A stretch of 64,000 nucleotides of DNA from Streptomyces pacificus (GTDB taxonomy: Bacteria; Actinomycetota; Actinomycetes; Streptomycetales; Streptomycetaceae), in NCBI RefSeq assembly GCF_011766325.1, contig NZ_BLLG01000009.1, positions 1-64,000 of the forward strand. Direction: 5' to 3'. Under the pieces are notes generated by a model that had not been told where the DNA came from, ran no database searches, and saw only the letters and a list, made by a program, of their open reading frames with translations. The position numbers and the translations under genes were made by a program. The stretch's first letter is position 1. Each line of letters opens with the position of its first letter. This document shows positions 34,029-44,000 of the stretch, one piece after another.

Positions 34029-37000
34029 TCAGCGCCGTGGCGGCAGTGGAGGGCGGCGCCGGTCGGGGGCGTTCTCGTACCCCGGAGGTGTCCTGGTCGG
34101 ATCCTGCGCCAGCCGGTCGAGCGCGAGCTGCACCGCGGTGTCGAGATCGGTGCGCTTGCCCTCGGCCCAGTGCAGCGGCGGCCGTTCGGCGAAGATGTCC
34201 GGCTCGACGCCGTGGTTCTCCACCGACCAGCCGTACGCCTCGAACCATGCGGCGTTCATCGGCACGGTGATCACCGTGCCGTCCACGAGCCGGTGCCGTC
34301 CGGTCATCCCGACCACTCCGCCCCAGGTGCGCTGGCCCACCACGGGTCCCACGCCCAGCAGTTTGAACGCCGCCGTGATCATGTCCCCGTCGGAGGAGGT
34401 CGCCTCGTCCGCGAGTGCCACGATCGGTCCGCGCGGGGCGTTCGAGGTGTACGAGACCGGCTGGGCGTTGCGCGTGAGGTCCCAGCCCAGGATCCTGCGG
34501 CTCAGCTGCTCCATGACCAGCTCGCTGATGTGGCCGCCCGCGTTGCCGCGCACGTCCACGATCAGCGACGGCCGCGACACCTCTATCCGCAGATCGCGGT
34601 TGAACTGCGCCCAGCCGGAGCCGCCGAGGTCCGGGATGTGGAGGTAGCCGCATGCACCTCCGCTCATCTCCCGTACGACCGCCCGCCGTTTGGCGACCCA
34701 GTCCTGGTAGCGCAGGGGGCGCTCGTCGACCAGCGGGGCGATGGCCACCCGCCGCGGCGGGCCCTCGCCGTCGGCCGATCGGAAGGTCAGTTCCACGGTC
34801 GTTCCCCCTGCTGCGGCCAGCAGTGGGTAGGGGCCGGTCAGCGGGTCCACCGGGCGTCCCTCGACATGCGTCAGCACGGCGCCTTCGCGGATCCCGGTAC
34901 CGGCCAGCGGGGAACGCGCCTTGGAGTCCGAGGAGTCGCCGGGCAGGATCCGGACGACGGTCCAGCCCTCGTCCCTGCGTGCCAGGTTGGCGCCGAGCAG
35001 TCCCATGGCCCGCTGGTAGTGCGGGGGCCCCTCGTTGCGGCGCGCGGGCGTGACATAGGCGTGCGACGTCCCGAGTTCGCCGAGCACCTCACGGAGCAGG
35101 TCGGCGAACTCGTCGGGGGAGGCGACCCGTTTGAGCAGCGGACGGTACTGCTCCAGCACGGCGTCCCAGTCGATCCCGCACATGCCCGGGTCCCAGAAGT
35201 AGTCGCGGATGAGCCGGCCGGCCTCCTCGTACGCGCCGCGCCACTCCTCGGGCGGGTCCACCTCGTGCAGGATCCGGCGCATGTCGAGGTAGACGGTGGA
35301 GTCACCGTCGCCGGACTCGGTCGCCGGTACGGCACGCAGCTCGCCGTCGTCGAAGACCACCAGCCGGGAACCGTCGCCGCTGACCGCGAACCAGTCGAGG
35401 TGCGCGACGAGTTCGGTCCTGCGCGCCTTCGGGATGTCGAAGTACTCCAGGGTCGGCCGGTGCGAGGGGTCGGCGGGGTTGGCGAACGTCTCGCCGAGCG
35501 CGCCGGAGATCGGCCACCGCAGCCAGACCAGCCCGCCGCCCGCCACGGGGTGCAGTGAGGAGTACTTGGAGGCGGCCACGGGGAACGGTGTGACCCGGCT
35601 CTCCAGCCCCTCCACCTCCACCATCGCCGCGCCCTCCCCGACGTCGGCCTCCGTGGGGTCGAGCCCGCCGGCCGCCGGCCGCCCGTCGGGCAGCAGCGCG
35701 AACGGCGACGGCGTCGCCGACGACAGCGGTACGAGGTAGGGGCGGCAGCCCAGCGGGAAGGACAGGTCGCCGGTGTGCACGTCGTACACCGGGTCGAAGC
35801 CGCGCCAGGACAGGAACGCCAGATAGCGGCCGTCACGGGTGAAGACGGGGGACTCGTCCTCGAAGCGGCCGTTGGTGACGTCGACGACGGTGCGGGGGCC
35901 GGGGCCGGTGATGCGGGCCATCTTGATCTGCCGCAGGGTGCGGCCGATGAAGGGGTGCGACCAGGTGAGCCAGCTCCCTTGGGGGGAGAAGGCGAGATCG
36001 CGCACGGGGCCGTTGACGGAGCGGATGAGCTCGGTGACGAGGCCGTCGCCGGAGCCCTCGGTGTCGCTCGGGTCTGTTCCGGGTGTGACTGTTCCGAGTG
36101 TGTCTGTTCCGGGTGTGTCCGTTCCAGGCGTGCTTGTTTCGGGCTTGACCGTTCCGGGTGTGCCTGTTCCGGTCGTACCGGCGCCGCCCGCTTCGCCATC
36201 CTTCCCGTGCCTTCCGTGCCTTCCGTGCCTTCCGTGCCTTCCGCCCTTTCTGTCCTTCCCGTCTCCGGAATCCCCCTCGCCTGCGGTCCCCACCACCCGT
36301 ACCTCCCCGGCCCCTTCCTCTTCCTCCTCCGGCACCGTGATCAGCAGCAGCCGCCCGTCGTGCGAGGCGATCGCGAGCCGCTCACCGGCCGGGTCGGAGA
36401 CCATCTCCAGCACCCGGCCCAGCCGCCCCGACGCCAGCCGCCTGGGCGGCCGGTCGCCGCTGGCCCGGGGCAGGTAGGCGATCTCGACGGCGTCCTCCCC
36501 GTCCGCGTCGGTGACGTATGCGACCTGTCCGCCGCCGCTGCCGAGCATCACCGGCAGCCGTACCCGTACGCCCGGGGTGTCGGTGATGGTGCGGGCCGGC
36601 CCGTCGCGGTGGGTCAGCCAGTACAGGCTGCCGCGTACGACGACCGCACTGGCCCGGCCCGTGGTGTCGACGGAGAGGCCGGCGACATTGCTGGCGGCGG
36701 GGACCTGGTGGCGCCGGCGTCCGGCGCGCGGGCCGCCGAGCCAGACGTCCAGCTTCCGCGGCTGGGAGCCGGGCGCCAGGTCCTCCACGATCCACAGGTC
36801 GCCGGCGCACTGGTAGACGACCCGGCTGCCGTCGCTGGAGGCGTGTCGTGCGTAGAAGGCGTCGTGGTCGGTGTGCCGGCGCAGATCGGTGCCGTCGGGC
36901 AGGCAGGAGTAAAGGTTTCCGACGCCTTCGTGGTCCGAGAGGAACGCGATGCGACCGCCCACGAACATCGGGGAGTCGAGATGGCCGCCGATGTCCGCGA

Positions 37001-37562
37001 GCAGCCGTTCGCCGTGCAGATAGAGCCGCCCCATGGCGCCGCCCCGGTAGCGCTTCCACCCGGCCGGTTCGTGCGGCGGCTTCCCCGTGAGCAGCAGGGT
37101 GCGGTGCTGTCCTTCGGTGTCGGCGACGGAGATGTCGGATACCGGCCCCCAGGGCAGGCGTTTGCCCGGGTCGCCGTCCGTGGGCAGCTTGTAGGCCCAG
37201 GAGAAGTAGGAGAAGGGCTGGCCGTGCGAGGAGACCGCGAGGATGTTGCCGTCCGGGTCCCAGCCGCAGACCCGGGTGTCGGTCGAGCCCCAGTAGCTGA
37301 GGCGCTGTGCGGGGCCGCCGCCGACGGGTGCCAGATGCACCTCGGGATCGAGGCTGCGCCAGCTCGTGTAGGCGATGAGGCTGCCGTCCGGGGAGAAGCG
37401 GGGGTGCCCGATCCTGGTCCGGTCGACGGTGACCCGCCAGGCCCGGCCGGGACCCCGGCCCGCCGGGGCGAGGGGGGCGATCCAGAGGTCGTCCTCGGCT
37501 GCGAAGCACAGCAAGTCGTCGTGCAGATGCGGAAAGCGGAGATACGCGACGTCGTGGCTCAC
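34029..37562 (-). CDS. Tricorn-type protease (S41 family)
   Basis: This large cytosolic peptidase of 1177 residues degrades peptides released by proteasome-like machines. The N-terminal half contains TolB/WD40-like beta-propeller repeats (FSPDGSLIAYTS, SPQGSWLTWSHP, FTRDGRYLAFLSW). It is followed by a Tricorn_C1 region, a PDZ domain (LGANLARRDEGWTVVRILPGD, VLTHVEGRPVDP) and the S41 core. Ser833-His834 in GTSHAYV and the nucleophile near Ser1056/1057 in ATSSDGDM match tricorn active-site motifs; DVRGNAGGH precedes them. A low-complexity insertion (four GRH repeats, then TPGTD repeats) breaks the propeller at nucleotides about 36060-36290. GTG 37562 has AGGGG close upstream. Confidence 0.9.
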   Translation of the reverse strand: MSHDVAYLRFPHLHDDLLCFAAEDDLWIAPLAPAGRGPGRAWRVTVDRTRIGHPRFSPDGSLIAYTSWRSLDPEVHLAPVGGGPAQRLSYWGSTDTRVCGWDPDGNILAVSSHGQPFSYFSWAYKLPTDGDPGKRLPWGPVSDISVADTEGQHRTLLLTGKPPHEPAGWKRYRGGAMGRLYLHGERLLADIGGHLDSPMFVGGRIAFLSDHEGVGNLYSCLPDGTDLRRHTDHDAFYARHASSDGSRVVYQCAGDLWIVEDLAPGSQPRKLDVWLGGPRAGRRRHQVPAASNVAGLSVDTTGRASAVVVRGSLYWLTHRDGPARTITDTPGVRVRLPVMLGSGGGQVAYVTDADGEDAVEIAYLPRASGDRPPRRLASGRLGRVLEMVSDPAGERLAIASHDGRLLLITVPEEEEEGAGEVRVVGTAGEGDSGDGKDRKGGRHGRHGRHGRHGKDGEAGGAGTTGTGTPGTVKPETSTPGTDTPGTDTLGTVTPGTDPSDTEGSGDGLVTELIRSVNGPVRDLAFSPQGSWLTWSHPFIGRTLRQIKMARITGPGPRTVVDVTNGRFEDESPVFTRDGRYLAFLSWRGFDPVYDVHTGDLSFPLGCRPYLVPLSSATPSPFALLPDGRPAAGGLDPTEADVGEGAAMVEVEGLESRVTPFPVAASKYSSLHPVAGGGLVWLRWPISGALGETFANPADPSHRPTLEYFDIPKARRTELVAHLDWFAVSGDGSRLVVFDDGELRAVPATESGDGDSTVYLDMRRILHEVDPPEEWRGAYEEAGRLIRDYFWDPGMCGIDWDAVLEQYRPLLKRVASPDEFADLLREVLGELGTSHAYVTPARRNEGPPHYQRAMGLLGANLARRDEGWTVVRILPGDSSDSKARSPLAGTGIREGAVLTHVEGRPVDPLTGPYPLLAAAGGTTVELTFRSADGEGPPRRVAIAPLVDERPLRYQDWVAKRRAVVREMSGGACGYLHIPDLGGSGWAQFNRDLRIEVSRPSLIVDVRGNAGGHISELVMEQLSRRILGWDLTRNAQPVSYTSNAPRGPIVALADEATSSDGDMITAAFKLLGVGPVVGQRTWGGVVGMTGRHRLVDGTVITVPMNAAWFEAYGWSVENHGVEPDIFAERPPLHWAEGKRTDLDTAVQLALDRLAQDPTRTPPGYENAPDRRRPPLPPRR

Positions 37563-37647
37563 CCCTAAATGCTTTCCGCGCGAGGAGGGCCCGGCAACTT
37601 GTGGGGGCGGTCTTTCCCGGGCGGTGCGACTGTGGCCCAGGACACGT

Positions 37648-37662
37648 ACGAAACGGTTTCGT
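37648..37662. promoter_or_regulatory. TetR-type operator 1
   Basis: ACGAAACGGTTTCGT is a 15-bp palindrome with one central base. The same site, with a different centre, occurs 46 bases further on. It lies between the divergent tricorn and TetR genes. Confidence 0.7.
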
Positions 37663-37693
37663 TTCGCATCGCGGTGCGGTACCTTCGTCGTGT

Positions 37694-37708
37694 ACGAAAC
37701 CGTTTCGT
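37694..37708. promoter_or_regulatory. TetR-type operator 2
   Basis: ACGAAACCGTTTCGT is the second perfect 15-bp palindrome, just upstream of the ribosome site (GGAAGG at 37711) of the TetR gene. Binding here would block the TetR transcript itself. Confidence 0.7.
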
Positions 37709-37722
37709 TCGGAAGGTTGGTC

Positions 37723-38310
37723 ATGGCTCGCAGCAGACTCACGCCCGAGCGCGCGGCCGAGCTGTACGAGGCCGTGCTCGACCTGTTGCGCGAGGTCGGT
37801 TACGACGCCCTCACCATGGACGCCGTCGCCGCACGCACCCGCTCCAGCAAGGCCACCCTCTACCGCCAGTGGGGGAGCAAGCCCGAACTGGTCGCCATGT
37901 CGCTGCGCAACAGCAAGCCGGTGGACATCTCCCGGATCGACACCGGAAGTCTGCCCGGCGACCTCCACGAGATGGTCTCCCAGGCGGACGACGGCCAGAT
38001 GGAGCGGGACAACGCGCTGATGTGCGGCCTCGCCCGGGCGGTCCACGAGAACGACGACCTGCGGCAGGCGCTGCGCGAGCTGTTCATCGAGCCCGAGATC
38101 ACCGGACTCGACGTACTGCTGCAGCGGGCGGTCGCCCGCGGTGAGCTCTCTGCGGACACCCCCGCCCTGAAGTACGTGTCGCACATGCTGGTGGGCGCGT
38201 TCGTGGCCCATCCGCTGATCAGTGACGAGCCCATGCACCAGACCGTCCTGCACGAGTACCTGGACGCGGTCGTACTCCCGGCCCTTGGCGTTCCCGCCGG
38301 AGGCGACTGA
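37723..38310 (+). CDS. TetR-family transcriptional regulator
   Basis: This 195-residue repressor has an N-terminal HTH (TPERAAELYEAVLDLLREVGYDALTMDAVAARTRSSKATLYRQWGSKPELVAMSLR) and a TetR_C-type ligand domain (LMCGLARAVHENDDLRQALRELFIEPEITGLDVLLQRAV). ATG 37723 has GGAAGG 6 bases upstream. Two identical-arm palindromes upstream indicate autoregulation. The MMPL transporter follows on the same strand 260 bases later and is a likely target. Confidence 0.92.
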   Translation: MARSRLTPERAAELYEAVLDLLREVGYDALTMDAVAARTRSSKATLYRQWGSKPELVAMSLRNSKPVDISRIDTGSLPGDLHEMVSQADDGQMERDNALMCGLARAVHENDDLRQALRELFIEPEITGLDVLLQRAVARGELSADTPALKYVSHMLVGAFVAHPLISDEPMHQTVLHEYLDAVVLPALGVPAGGD

Positions 38311-38570
38311 CGTACCCTGCCTGCCTCTCCCTACCCCGCCACCCCGCCCGGCCCCGCGCGAGACCATCCCCATCCCGCGCAGCCCGTCCCGCGCAGCTCA
38401 TCTCACGCAGCTCATCTCACGCGAGGCACCTGCGTGAACCACCCCGCGATCCCGCGCGACCCCCTCCCCGCCCCGCAGTTCCGCACCGTCCCACCTGACG
38501 CGCACCGCTCACGTCGTCGGGCTGGTCAAACCTGCCCCTCACCCCTACGACCTGACCGGGAGATCTCCTC

Positions 38571-40736
38571 GTGGCCACCTTCCTCTACAAACTCGGGCGG
38601 TTCGCCTTCCGGCGGCGACGGCTTGTCGCGCTGCTCTGGGTAGGGCTCTTCGCCCTCGCCGGGGTCGCCGCCTCCTCCGCGCCGACCGCCGCGTCAAGTT
38701 CCTTCTCCATACCGGGTACCGAGGCCCAGAGGGCCTTCGACCTGCTCGAGGAGCGCTTCCCCGGGACCAGCGCGGACGGCGCCACCGCACGCGTCGTCTT
38801 CAAGGCGCCCGACGGCGAGAAGATGACGGACCCCGCCCACCGGGCCGAGGTCGAAAAGGCCGTCGCCGACCTCAAGTCCGGTTCGGACCAGGTCGCTTCG
38901 GTCGTCGACCCCTACCAGGCCAAGGCGGTCAGCCGGGACGGCACCATCGCCTACACCCAGGTCTCCTACAAGGTCAGCGGGATGGAGCTGACCGACGAGG
39001 ACCGGGAGGCCCTCACCGAGGCCGGGGAGAAGGCCAGGGACGCCGGGCTGACCGTCGAGATCGGCGGTGACGCGCTGCTGGCCGCCCCGGAGACCGGCGC
39101 GTCCGAGGTCATCGGCGTCGGCGTCGCCGCCGTGGTCCTCGTGATCACCTTCGGCTCGCTGGTCGCGGCCGGACTTCCGCTGCTCACCGCCATCATCGGG
39201 GTCGGCATCGGCGTCTCCACCATCACGGCCCTCGCCAACACCCTCGACCTCGGCTCCACGACGGCCACCCTCGCCACCATGATCGGGCTCGCCGTCGGTA
39301 TCGACTACGCGCTCTTCATCGTCTCCCGCTACCGGGCCGAACTGGCGGAGGGACGCGACCACGAGGAAGCCGCGGGTCGGGCCACCGGCACGGCCGGCTC
39401 CGCCGTCGTCTTCGCCGGACTGACCGTGGTCATCGCGCTCGTCGGCCTCGCCGTCGTCAATATCCCCATGCTGAGCAAGATGGGCTTCGCGGCCGCCGGC
39501 ACGGTCGCCATCGCCGTCCTGATCGCACTCACCCTGATCCCGGCCCTGCTCGGCTTCGCCGGCAAGCGGGTGCTGGGCCGCAAGGTCCGCAAGCAGACCG
39601 CGCCCGCGGGCGACAAGCCCAACATGGGTACGCGCTGGGCCCGGTTCGTCCTGCGGCGCCCGGTCGCCGTGCTGCTCGCCGCCGTCGTGGGCCTCGGAGC
39701 CGTGGCGGTGCCGGCCGCGTCACTGGAGATGGGCCTGCCGGACGACGGCTCCCAGCCCACCAGCACCACCCAGCGCAAGGCGTACGACCTGCTCTCCGAA
39801 GGCTTCGGCCCCGGCTTCAACGGGCCGCTGCTCGTCGTCGTCGACGGCGACAAGGCGGCGGCGGAGGGCACGGCGAAGGACATCGCGGCGCTCGACGGGG
39901 TCGCGGCCGTCACACCGGCCACCTACAACAAGGCCGGCGACACCGCGATGATCACGGTGATCCCCGAGGACCGGCCCAGTTCCACGGAGACCGAGGACCT
40001 GGTCCGCACCATCCGCGACACCACCGGCGACAACGTGCACGTCACCGGCGCCACCGCGATGAACATCGACTTCTCGCAGCGGATGAACGACGCCCTGGCG
40101 CCCTATCTGGCGCTCGTGGTGGGACTGGCGTTCCTGCTGCTCATGGTGGTCTTCCGGTCCGTCCTGGTACCGCTGAAGGCGGCACTCGGCTTCCTGCTCT
40201 CGGTGGTCGCCGCCCTCGGCGCGGTCGTCGCGGTCTTCCAGTGGGGCTGGCTCGGCTCCCTCTTCGGCGTCGAGCAGACCGGCCCGATCATGTCGATGAT
40301 GCCCATCTTCATGGTGGGTGTGGTCTTCGGGCTCGCCATGGACTACGAGGTGTTCCTGGTCACGCGAATGCGAGAGGCCTTCGTGCACGGCGAGCGGCCG
40401 GGCCAGGCGATCGTCACCGGTTTCCGGCACGGGGCCCGGGTGGTCACCGCAGCAGCGGTCATCATGATCGCGGTGTTCGCGGGCTTCATCGGCTCCAGCG
40501 AGCAGATGGTCAAGATGATCGGCTTCGGCCTCGCGATCGCGGTCTTCTTCGACGCCTTCGTGGTCCGGATGGCGATCGTGCCGGCGGTGCTCGCGCTGCT
40601 GGGCGGCAAGGCCTGGTGGCTGCCGCGCTGGCTGGACCGCGCACTGCCGAGCGTGGACGTCGAGGGCGAGAAACTGGGCGGTCCGGGCGCCCCTGCCGGG
40701 GACGGCGGCAAGGAGCGGGAGCTGGTCGGCACCTGA
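38571..40736 (+). CDS. MMPL/RND-family transporter
   Basis: This 721-residue inner-membrane transporter has two repeats of six helices. The first periplasmic-type loop (SFSIPGTEAQRAFDLLEERFPGTSADGATARVVF) follows helix 1. GLAVGIDYALFIVSRYRAEL and VFGLAMDYEVFLVTRMREAF are the paired RND helix 4 signatures with proton-relay Asp residues. The family exports lipids or hydrophobic compounds. GTG start. The 260-base leader contains two direct GCAGCTCATCTCAC repeats. It is probably controlled by the TetR gene upstream. Confidence 0.92.
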   Translation: MATFLYKLGRFAFRRRRLVALLWVGLFALAGVAASSAPTAASSSFSIPGTEAQRAFDLLEERFPGTSADGATARVVFKAPDGEKMTDPAHRAEVEKAVADLKSGSDQVASVVDPYQAKAVSRDGTIAYTQVSYKVSGMELTDEDREALTEAGEKARDAGLTVEIGGDALLAAPETGASEVIGVGVAAVVLVITFGSLVAAGLPLLTAIIGVGIGVSTITALANTLDLGSTTATLATMIGLAVGIDYALFIVSRYRAELAEGRDHEEAAGRATGTAGSAVVFAGLTVVIALVGLAVVNIPMLSKMGFAAAGTVAIAVLIALTLIPALLGFAGKRVLGRKVRKQTAPAGDKPNMGTRWARFVLRRPVAVLLAAVVGLGAVAVPAASLEMGLPDDGSQPTSTTQRKAYDLLSEGFGPGFNGPLLVVVDGDKAAAEGTAKDIAALDGVAAVTPATYNKAGDTAMITVIPEDRPSSTETEDLVRTIRDTTGDNVHVTGATAMNIDFSQRMNDALAPYLALVVGLAFLLLMVVFRSVLVPLKAALGFLLSVVAALGAVVAVFQWGWLGSLFGVEQTGPIMSMMPIFMVGVVFGLAMDYEVFLVTRMREAFVHGERPGQAIVTGFRHGARVVTAAAVIMIAVFAGFIGSSEQMVKMIGFGLAIAVFFDAFVVRMAIVPAVLALLGGKAWWLPRWLDRALPSVDVEGEKLGGPGAPAGDGGKERELVGT

Positions 40737-40743
40737 CGACGGA

Positions 40744-40773
40744 CCGGACCGGGCGGCTCGCCGCCCGGTCCGG
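40744..40773 (+). terminator. Hairpin terminator of the MMPL gene
   Basis: The stem CCGGACCGGGCGG / CCGCCCGGTCCGG (40744-40756 and 40761-40773) has a CTCG loop and begins 8 bases after the stop. The rest of the 308-base gap to the NACHT gene holds no gene that I can support. Confidence 0.8.
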
Positions 40774-41044
40774 GCGCGGGCGCCCCAGCCGGGGCCGGAA
40801 CCCGGGCTCCGCCCCGCTCCGCCCCGCTCTGCCCAGTCCGGTCCGGCGATACCGGGACCGCGGGAGCGGAGGGGGCGCGGGTAGCGCACGGGCCGTCGGG
40901 GCGTTTACAGGCGTCTGCCGACGTTACCGGGATCTGCCGGCAGACCAGGTGCCGCGGATGCCGCGGCCTGCTCCTGATCGCACGCGCCGGCGACAAGGCC
41001 CCCGCTCTGGGGCTCGGCAGCCCTGCCCGGACGGACCTCCGTGA

Positions 41045-44000
41045 TCACCGCGTCCCGACCCTGTTGACAGGACGGGAGTTGAGCTGCACGGCCCCGGGAA
41101 GAGTGTCGGCGTTCAGAAGGCCGCGGACGTGGGTCGTGAACACCTCGCGTAGTCGGGGGTGGGCGGCCAAGGGAGCCAGATCGACATCCACGGTGTTGTG
41201 TACCTGCAGCGTGGTCATGGACGGGAAAGCCGCGACGACGGGTCTCAGGTCCACTGACGCACCGTCGCTGATCAGGTGGACTAAGGCGACACCGTCCAGG
41301 CGAAGGCCCGTGGACTCCAGGTCGGCGAGTTCGGTGGGATTCAGGCTGAGGACGCGGAGCTTCGCCAGGCTCGCAATGGCTTCCCAGTCCTCGGGGGCGA
41401 GCGGGACGCCCAGGTCCAGGCCTATCTGGTTCAGGGATGGAAACTCGACCAGGGAGGAGAGGTCATGCGCGTCCGGCGAGAGGAACAGGCACTGCAGGGG
41501 CGCCTCTCGTGACACCACTCCGAGCCCCGGCCACCGCGTGCCAGAACCGAGACTGAGCGTGGTGAGCCCGGTGAGCTCGCGTATGGGGCTGAGGTCCTCG
41601 ACCTCGGGGAGATCGAATAGGACGAGCGTTTCCAGAGGCAGCCGGGACAGCGAGTCGAGGGATGAGATGTTTGGACATCCCTGGAGGTAGAGCGCGCGCA
41701 GATCCTGATACCGCGACAGAAACCTGAGATCGGTGGCGGAGTTGAGGGCCAGCCCCAGCCTCCGGGCCTGTCGCGTGCCGAACGCTTCCCGGATCTGGGC
41801 AGGGGTGAAGTCGCCGATGAGATCGACACTCCCGTGACCGCCAAGACTGCCCAGTGCCGCGAGCTGTTCCGGCGTACGGACGTGGACGGGGGTCTTCGGC
41901 GACTTCAGCAGGTGCCGGACGATTTCGTGCGTGTATGCCTCGGTGTCGAACCTGTCCCAGATGAGGCCGAGTTGGATGCGGACGTCTTCGCTCTCGTGTT
42001 CCCGGTACCGAATCAGGAGCGGTAGGGCGGCATCACCGCCGACCAAGGCCGCGGTATGGACGACCCGGGCCGCGGCGAGCCCGTCCTCCACCGCTTCCGG
42101 ACCGGGCAGCAGTTCCAAAACCATCGGCCCGAGGTCCGCCAGGCTGCGGGTCTCGCCGAAGTTGCGCGGCGGAATCAACTCCCCTGCCCGCCGCTCCACT
42201 TCCTCCCGCACCCCCGGGTCGAGCTTCGCCGCGTGCTCAAGGCAGGCCGTCGCCAGCAGATGCAGCCGCGTCCGGTGCTCTTCCTCCTGGTCCCCCCGCT
42301 CCAGCAGCCCGGTCAGCAGCCGAGCCCGCTCGCCCGGCCGCGCGTGCGCGACCGCCAGCCGGACCACGTCCTCCCACTGGTCCAAATGGGCATGGGCGAT
42401 CAGTACGTCGAAGTCCCGCTCCTCCACGGCCGCCCGCGCCCCCAGGTAGTCCTGGAACGTGCGATGCACGAAGTCCACGGCCCCAGTGGCCGGTTCGCGC
42501 AGCAGGCCGCTGCGGACGAGCAGGTGCCGGAGGACGTCCTGGGCCGAGCCCTGTTCGGCGACGTGCGGCATCGACGGCAGCAGCCGCTCCAACTGGTGCA
42601 CGGCGGTCGCTCGCTCCATCTCCGCCCGGCCGTTGCGGATCAGCCAGTAGGCGAGCCGCTGCAACAGCTCGACCTGGGATTCCTCATCCAGTTCGACGGC
42701 CAGGTCTCGTTCACGGTCCCGGCGTTCCAGGAGCATGGACAGCGCTGCGTCGTACAGGGCCTTGCGGCCGCGCGGCAGGAATCCCCGGCGTTCGCGGTGC
42801 AGGGCGCAGACCAGGGCGCACATCAGCGGGTTGGTCACGAGCCGACCCAGGTCCTGTTTGGTGCGGACTGCGTCCAGCAGACGCCTGCCCAGCGCCGGGT
42901 CCGCGTCCGCCGCCCTGTGCCAGCGGCCGACGAACACCGCGATGCTCTCGCGGCTCATCGGGGAGAGTGTGAGTTCGGTGAAGTCCTCACCGGACAGCCA
43001 CTCGGCCCGCACGGCGGAGGGACGCGAGGTCACCAGGCACAGGTTGCCCGGGAACGCGGCGAGCAGGTCGGCCAGCCACCGCCGGGTGCGGCCCCGCTCC
43101 TGCTCCAGTACCTCGTCGATGCCGTCTATCAGCAGTAGCCCGCGCCCGGCGGCGAGCACCCGGTCCGCCCAGCCGTGCGGCTGGGAGCCGGTGAGCGGGC
43201 AGCCGACCGCGCTCAGGAAGTCGCCGGGGGCGGGGAGCCGGGCCCCGCCCCGGGTCAGGGTGCGCAGGGGGAGAACGAAGGGCACGCGGCCCATCAGATG
43301 GGCGAGCCGCCCTGGGAGCTCCTTCTGGCGGGCGGTCGTCACGGCCAGCCACTGGACGAGTGTGGTCTTCCCGGAGCCGGCGACGCCGCGCAGCAGCACG
43401 CGTGCGTGCCCCGCCAGGGCCTGCTCGACGGGCTGGGGGGCGGGCGGAAGACGGTGTGCGCCGAACCTCTGGCCGGGCTCCTCCCAGCCCTCGGCACTCC
43501 GGTCCGCCTCCAGGCTCAGGTACGCCGTGTCTAGTGGCCAGTCGCTGCGCTCGTCGAGGTCGATGCCGTAGATGGTGACGCTGCTGTGCCTGGTGGCGAT
43601 GTACCGCGCGTACCGCTGCTCGAAGGCCGCGTCCTGCGCGGTGCGCGAGGTCAGGCGCTCGGCCAGGATGCCGGTGATCCGGATCAGCTCGTCCAGCCGC
43701 TGGCTCTGTTCGACGAGGGTGCGGGGCACGAAGGTCGAGCGCTGGGTGAAGAAGTGCAGGATATGCAGGCAGGCACCGGTGAGGAGACGGAAGTACAGCA
43801 ACTCGGAGTCGCGGCTCAGGTGCAGCAGGAGCTCGTCACCGCCAGCTTCCGCGTGCAGACTGTCTGCCAGCGCCTCGTGCCCAAGCCGTACTGCCTGAAC
43901 ATCGTCCATGTCCAGGTCGCCCAGTGCTGTCAGTGTCCGTTCCAGCGCCCGTGCGACGGCAGCCGACTCCCCTTCGCCGATCGGAGCCTCGCCCGTCTCT

